DNA from: DATCJU01 sp036562635
GTDB lineage: Bacteria > Actinomycetota > Actinomycetes > Mycobacteriales > Pseudonocardiaceae
Direction of reading: 5' to 3'
DNA length: 44,895 bases
NCBI GenBank assembly: GCA_036562635.1
Contig: DATCJU010000049.1
Location: 1-44,895 of the forward strand
Positions 41,511-44,895 of this stretch are shown here, piece after piece. Position 1 is the stretch's first letter. Each line of letters begins with the position of its first letter. The notes under the pieces were generated by a model. It saw nothing but the letters and a program-made list of their open reading frames with translations, was not told where the DNA came from and did no database searches. The position numbers were made by a program, and so were the translations under genes.

Positions 41511-42275
41511 TCACGGGCGGGCGGCGAGCTGACCCAGCCGCCACCGCTCGATCTCCGGCAGTCGGGTGGCGAGATCGTCCAGCCCACGCAGCGGCAACCG
41601 GCGAGTCCGTGAGCCCGTGGTCCCCGGAAGACCGGGTTGTGTGTTCGGGGGTATCGCGTCGAGCCAACCCGGATGCCACCCGGTGAGCACCACCGTGGTG
41701 GGCCAGCCACCCGGAGGCTCGGACGGGTCGAACTCCCAGTACCCGTCCTCCCCGTCCCGCACCCAGGGCACGTACACCCAGCCCGGACGTGCGCTCAACA
41801 GGGCGTGCACCGCGTCCTCGAACCGGAGCGCGGCGGCCCGGCTGGGCAACCACCCCTCCACCAGCGGACGCACCCACCACGGTGCGGGCAGGGAGGGGTC
41901 CTCGGCGGCGGCGAGGCGGTAGAGCGTCACCACCTCCCGCTCCGGGGCCCGGTACAGCCAGTTGCGTCGCCGCTCGGCGGGAGTGCGGGCGACCGTGCCG
42001 TCCTGCACTCCTTCGGCCTCCAGGGCGAGCACCCACTCCAGGGCGGCCGTCGGCTCGGCGGAGGCCCGACCCGGACGGGCCGGTGGTCGGCGTGGGGCAG
42101 GCGCCGACCACCGCGCCGGTGCCCGGGTCGGAGTCGGAACAGCCTCTTCGTACCCGAGGCCCGCTTCCCTGGTACCCCCTTGAGGCCCACCGTCCTCGAC
42201 CGTCGACACGGGTCCACCGGATCGGGTCAGGACGTGCGGAAAAACGGTGCCGGGACGGTTCGTACGGGGGGTCAC
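41511..42275 (-). CDS. Hypothetical soluble protein
   Basis: The GTG start has AGGAGG ten bases upstream. The first ~75 of 254 residues are low-complexity Pro/Arg/Ala. The rest looks folded and Trp-rich (RRRNWLYRAPEREVVTLYRL, PAPWWVRPLVEGWLPS, GWVYVPWVRDGEDGYWEFD, VVLTGWHPGWLDAIPP). No membrane helix or signal peptide is seen. I recognise no family; the aromatic pattern suggests a binding domain rather than an enzyme. It is divergent from the universal stress gene. Confidence 0.65.
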   Translation of the reverse strand: MTPRTNRPGTVFPHVLTRSGGPVSTVEDGGPQGGTREAGLGYEEAVPTPTRAPARWSAPAPRRPPARPGRASAEPTAALEWVLALEAEGVQDGTVARTPAERRRNWLYRAPEREVVTLYRLAAAEDPSLPAPWWVRPLVEGWLPSRAAALRFEDAVHALLSARPGWVYVPWVRDGEDGYWEFDPSEPPGGWPTTVVLTGWHPGWLDAIPPNTQPGLPGTTGSRTRRLPLRGLDDLATRLPEIERWRLGQLAARP

Positions 42276-42612
42276 AGGGTTTCGACCTCCTAGGGGCGGA
42301 GAACCTCGGGCCCGTCGCTGGATGTGCCGCCCGCCCCACCACCGCGGTCTGCCCGGGACGGGTGGGTACCGGTGCGTGCGACAGCGAGGTGGGACGAGTG
42401 ACCCACAACAGGGGGATACCCATTCGTCGGAGGGTCACGCATCCCGTGAGCCAGGACACAACCGTGTCGGCTCCGTGACCGGCGCACCGACCTCGGTGTC
42501 CACCGGCGGCGGAGGTCGCTCCCGGCCGGGCGAGGGGCCAGGGAATCCCTCGAACGGGGGACACACCCCGGCTCCGCTCGACAGCACCCCCGGGACGCGC
42601 TTCGGTGGAGGC
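42276..42612. promoter_or_regulatory. Divergent promoter region with a DosR-like box
   Basis: This 337-bp gap precedes the hypothetical gene (-) and the universal stress gene (+). At 42391-42404 it contains GGGAC-GAGT-GACCC, which matches the DosR core GGGAC-N4-GTCCC except for one base, inside a wider GTGGG...CCCAC symmetry. No other element or gene is recognisable. Confidence 0.4.
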
Positions 42613-43080
42613 GTGCCGGAACGGGGAGTGGAGCTCCTGGACATCCCGAGTGGGGTCGCGGTGGGCGTCGACGGCTCCGCTTCCTCGCTGCACGCCCTGC
42701 GCGCCGCGGCCGAGCAGGCCACCTACCGCCGGACGATGCTCCACGTGGTGCGGGCCTGGACCCTGCGCACCGCCCCGCGCCCGCCCGACTGCCCTCCGGG
42801 AGCGGTACCCAGCCTGCAGGAGTACCAGGAGTACCTGCGGGAACAGACCGAAGGACTGGTCGCCGACCAGCTGCAGTCGTGGCCCGACCTGACGATGCAG
42901 GTGCACGTCGTCCACGCCACGGCGACACACGCCCTGCTCGCGGCCGCGGTGGGTGCCGACCTGCTCGTCGTCGGGCACCGGGGACGCGGTGGGTTCACCG
43001 GTCTGCTGCTCGGCTCCGTGGCGGAACAGTGCGTGCGGCACGCGCGCTGCCCGGTGCTCGTGGTGCGGCCCAACACCTGA
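42613..43080 (+). CDS. Universal stress protein, single UspA domain
   Basis: Starting at the GTG at 42613 gives 155 residues. The domain begins SGVAVGVDGSASSLHALR, the UspA beta1 and first loop. It ends with GADLLVVGHRGRGGFTGLLLG and VAEQCVRHARCPVLVV, containing the ATP-binding G-x2-G-x9-G-S pattern. Such proteins bind ATP and act in stress or dormancy. GGAGG lies very close to the GTG, and the next GTG at 42628 is an alternative start. A DosR-like box lies about 210 bases upstream. Confidence 0.85.
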   Translation: MPERGVELLDIPSGVAVGVDGSASSLHALRAAAEQATYRRTMLHVVRAWTLRTAPRPPDCPPGAVPSLQEYQEYLREQTEGLVADQLQSWPDLTMQVHVVHATATHALLAAAVGADLLVVGHRGRGGFTGLLLGSVAEQCVRHARCPVLVVRPNT

Positions 43081-43242
43081 GGGTGCTCCGTCCCCGACCG
43101 GGACCCCTCTCGACCGGCTGCGCCCGGATGCGGAGGACGCGCGTGTGCCCACGCCCCGGGCACCCGCCCCCTCCGAGAGCCCGTCTGGAGGGGTTGACGG
43201 CTGGCTACGATCGGCTGGGCATTCACGTTCCGGGGAGACCGT

Positions 43243-44853
43243 TTGCTCAGCTGCGCCGCCCGTTCCACACCCAGGCGACCCCTTCGGGTCGCGCCCGCCG
43301 TGGTGGCGACGGTCCTGCTCGTACTGGGCCTGCTCCTGACCGGGGCCCTGCCCGCCGGGGCGAAGACCGTGCGGCAGGAGTCGTGGCACCTGGACGCCCT
43401 CGACATCCCCGTCGCCCACCGGATCACCAAGGGCGCGGGTGTCGTGGTGGCGGTGATCGACTCGGGAGTGGACGCCGAGCATCCCGCACTGACCGGCCAG
43501 GTGCTGCCCGGTGCAGGCTTCGGGAGCGCCGCCGGGGACGACGGCCGACACGACCGTGCCGCCGAGGGACACGGCACCTCCATGGCCGGGTTGATCGCCG
43601 GCAAGGGCGGACGGGCCAACGTCATGCTGGGCGTCGCCCCACAGGCGCGGATCCTGCCCGTCACCCTCGGCGCCGAGGAGGAGTACCGCCCCAAGGACAT
43701 CGCGGACGCCATCCGGTGGGCGGTGGACCACGGCGCCCACGTGATCAACCTGTCCCTCGGCGGTCGGGGTGAGGCCCCACCCAGCACCGTGGCCGCCGTC
43801 GCGTACGCGCTCTCCCGGAACGTCGTCGTGGTGGCGGCGGCCGGCAACGCCCAGGAGAGCGGGCCCGCGGTGACCGCGCCCGGCAACATCCCCGGGGTGA
43901 TCGCGGTGGCCGGGACCGACCGGAACGGCAACCCGTGGAGCGGATCGGGTCACGGCCCCGAGGTGGTGCTCGCCGCACCCGCCACCGAGATCATCAGCCC
44001 GGTGCCCAGGACCGTGTTCGACAGCGGCTACGCGATCAGCGAGGGCACCAGCGCGGCCACCGCGATCGTGTCCGGTGTCGCCGCGCTCGTCCGGTCCGCC
44101 TACCCCGAGCTGGACGCCGCCAACGTGGTGAACCGCCTGGTACGCACCGCCACCGACCTGGGGCCACCGGGGCGGGACGAGACCACCGGGTTCGGGATGG
44201 TCAACCCGGTCGCCGCGCTCCGTTCCGACGTGCCCCTGGTGACCGAGAACCCCCTGGGCGAACCGGAGCTCCGGGAGGAAGGGGACACCGAGGCCGCCCG
44301 GGGGGTGGAGCGGCCGCAGCCGGACACGGTGTCCCTGCCGGACGTCGACGAGGAGGACACCGGTCGGTGGGTGCTGGCCGGGGGCATGGTGGTGCTGGGG
44401 CTGGCCGCCGGGGTGCTGCTCAACCGGCTCGGCAACCGGCGTGCCCTGCGGCGCCTGGCCGCCTCCGGCACCGGGGGACCACCACCCGACCGCCCACCGG
44501 GATGGCCGCCGGGCCCACCCGGACCACCCGGACCGCCCGGGTTGCCCGGACCGTTCCCGCCTCCGGACACCCCTCACGGTGGGCGGCCGACCGCCCCGAC
44601 CCCGGAGGAACGCACGGTCGTCACGGAACGGTGGCCGATGTACGCGGGGACCCGCACCGGGCCCGGGGAGCCCTGGTCGGTGCGGGAACACCACGCCGGT
44701 CCGACAACCGAGTGGCGCCCCGGTGCGGAGTACTCCCGCCCGCCGGCTCCGACGGAGAACCCTCCGTCCGGCTCGTGGCCTCCGGGGAACACCCACCCGA
44801 ACCCGCCTGAGGGCGCCGACACCAGGACGACCCCGCTCCCCCGTCTGTGGTGA
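43243..44853 (+). CDS. Membrane-anchored subtilisin-like protease (mycosin-like)
   Basis: The TTG start has GGGGAG five bases upstream. The 536-residue protein has a signal peptide (VVATVLLVLGLLLTGALPAGA) and an S8 domain with the catalytic triad in VAVIDSGVDAEHP (Asp73), EGHGTSMAGLIAG (His110) and SEGTSAATAIVSGV (Ser ~270), plus AAAGN oxyanion Asn. A C-terminal membrane helix (WVLAGGMVVLGLAAGVLLN) leads to a cytoplasmic Pro-rich tail of ~140 residues with collagen-like GPPGPPGPPGLPG. The layout matches mycosins of type VII secretion, but no ESX genes are in the window. The extended tail is unusual for MycP. Confidence 0.9.
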   Translation: MLSCAARSTPRRPLRVAPAVVATVLLVLGLLLTGALPAGAKTVRQESWHLDALDIPVAHRITKGAGVVVAVIDSGVDAEHPALTGQVLPGAGFGSAAGDDGRHDRAAEGHGTSMAGLIAGKGGRANVMLGVAPQARILPVTLGAEEEYRPKDIADAIRWAVDHGAHVINLSLGGRGEAPPSTVAAVAYALSRNVVVVAAAGNAQESGPAVTAPGNIPGVIAVAGTDRNGNPWSGSGHGPEVVLAAPATEIISPVPRTVFDSGYAISEGTSAATAIVSGVAALVRSAYPELDAANVVNRLVRTATDLGPPGRDETTGFGMVNPVAALRSDVPLVTENPLGEPELREEGDTEAARGVERPQPDTVSLPDVDEEDTGRWVLAGGMVVLGLAAGVLLNRLGNRRALRRLAASGTGGPPPDRPPGWPPGPPGPPGPPGLPGPFPPPDTPHGGRPTAPTPEERTVVTERWPMYAGTRTGPGEPWSVREHHAGPTTEWRPGAEYSRPPAPTENPPSGSWPPGNTHPNPPEGADTRTTPLPRLW

Positions 44854-44895
44854 CCACCCCACACCCCGCCCGACACGACAGGGCCCGGACCGCCC

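Noticed and set aside
41230..44862. Very long minus-strand open frame opposite the stress protein and protease genes
   Set aside because: It passes through two clear plus-strand genes with catalytic motifs, and its own product is low complexity.

Overview
The window is a very GC-rich actinobacterial chromosome segment. GTG and TTG starts, leaderless TANNNT promoters, and the gene order ino1 / PadR / DUF5318 / ponA / GT87-type membrane protein / rpsF-ssb-rpsR-rplI all fit the Pseudonocardiales or wider Mycobacteriales. From memory, the same order occurs in Mycobacterium tuberculosis around Rv0046c-Rv0056. The species cannot be named from the sequence alone.

Layout. (1) 1-1421: ribosomal/ssb operon rpsF-ssb-rpsR-rplI on the minus strand, with rplI running off the left edge. 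(2) 1614-5216: a secreted and membrane-anchored protein (-), then a leaderless endonuclease IV gene coupled to a GT87-like membrane protein (+). (3) 5345-18228: a minus-strand operon of 11 tightly coupled genes plus a trailing GNAT gene, resembling an undescribed NRPS-independent biosynthetic cluster. In transcription order it encodes an Fe(II)/2-oxoglutarate oxygenase, AurF-type diiron N-oxygenase, KamA-type radical SAM aminomutase, dipeptide-epimerase/GNAT fusion, LDH2-type dehydrogenase, ATP-grasp ligase, FemAB/BioF2-like acyltransferase, class IV aminotransferase, unknown protein, MFS exporter and second ATP-grasp ligase. Nearly every junction is a 4-base or 1-base stop/start overlap. Four genes carry one-base frameshifts, mostly at G/C runs, and the aminotransferase carries an in-frame amber codon. 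The cluster is therefore either decaying or wrongly sequenced there. (4) 18673-21249: an ECF41 sigma factor with its COE-type oxidoreductase, an XRE-regulator remnant and two small genes.

(5) 21275-28848: conserved core with the second GT87-like protein, a bifunctional PBP whose N-terminus is collagen-like, a DUF5318 zinc-ribbon protein, PadR regulator and inositol-1-phosphate synthase. (6) 29534-36564: MFS transporter behind a MarR-like operator, Tat-exported PhoX phosphatase, SDR, Pro-rich membrane protein, amidohydrolase/deaminase and a 40-residue membrane protein. (7) 36683-44853: a divergent bacterial nitric oxide synthase, TrmB, a membrane-anchored Hsp70-like protein, two uncharacterised proteins, a universal stress protein with a DosR-like box, and a membrane-anchored mycosin-like subtilase.

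How it works together: sections 1 and 5 are translation, wall and inositol housekeeping genes that are probably contiguous in relatives, with sections 2-4 as the accessory insert. The cluster logic (amino-acid hydroxylation, N-oxidation, 2,3-amino migration, transamination and reduction, epimerisation, two ATP-dependent ligations, acylation and export) suggests a small modified peptide or beta-amino-acid amide. The product is inference only.
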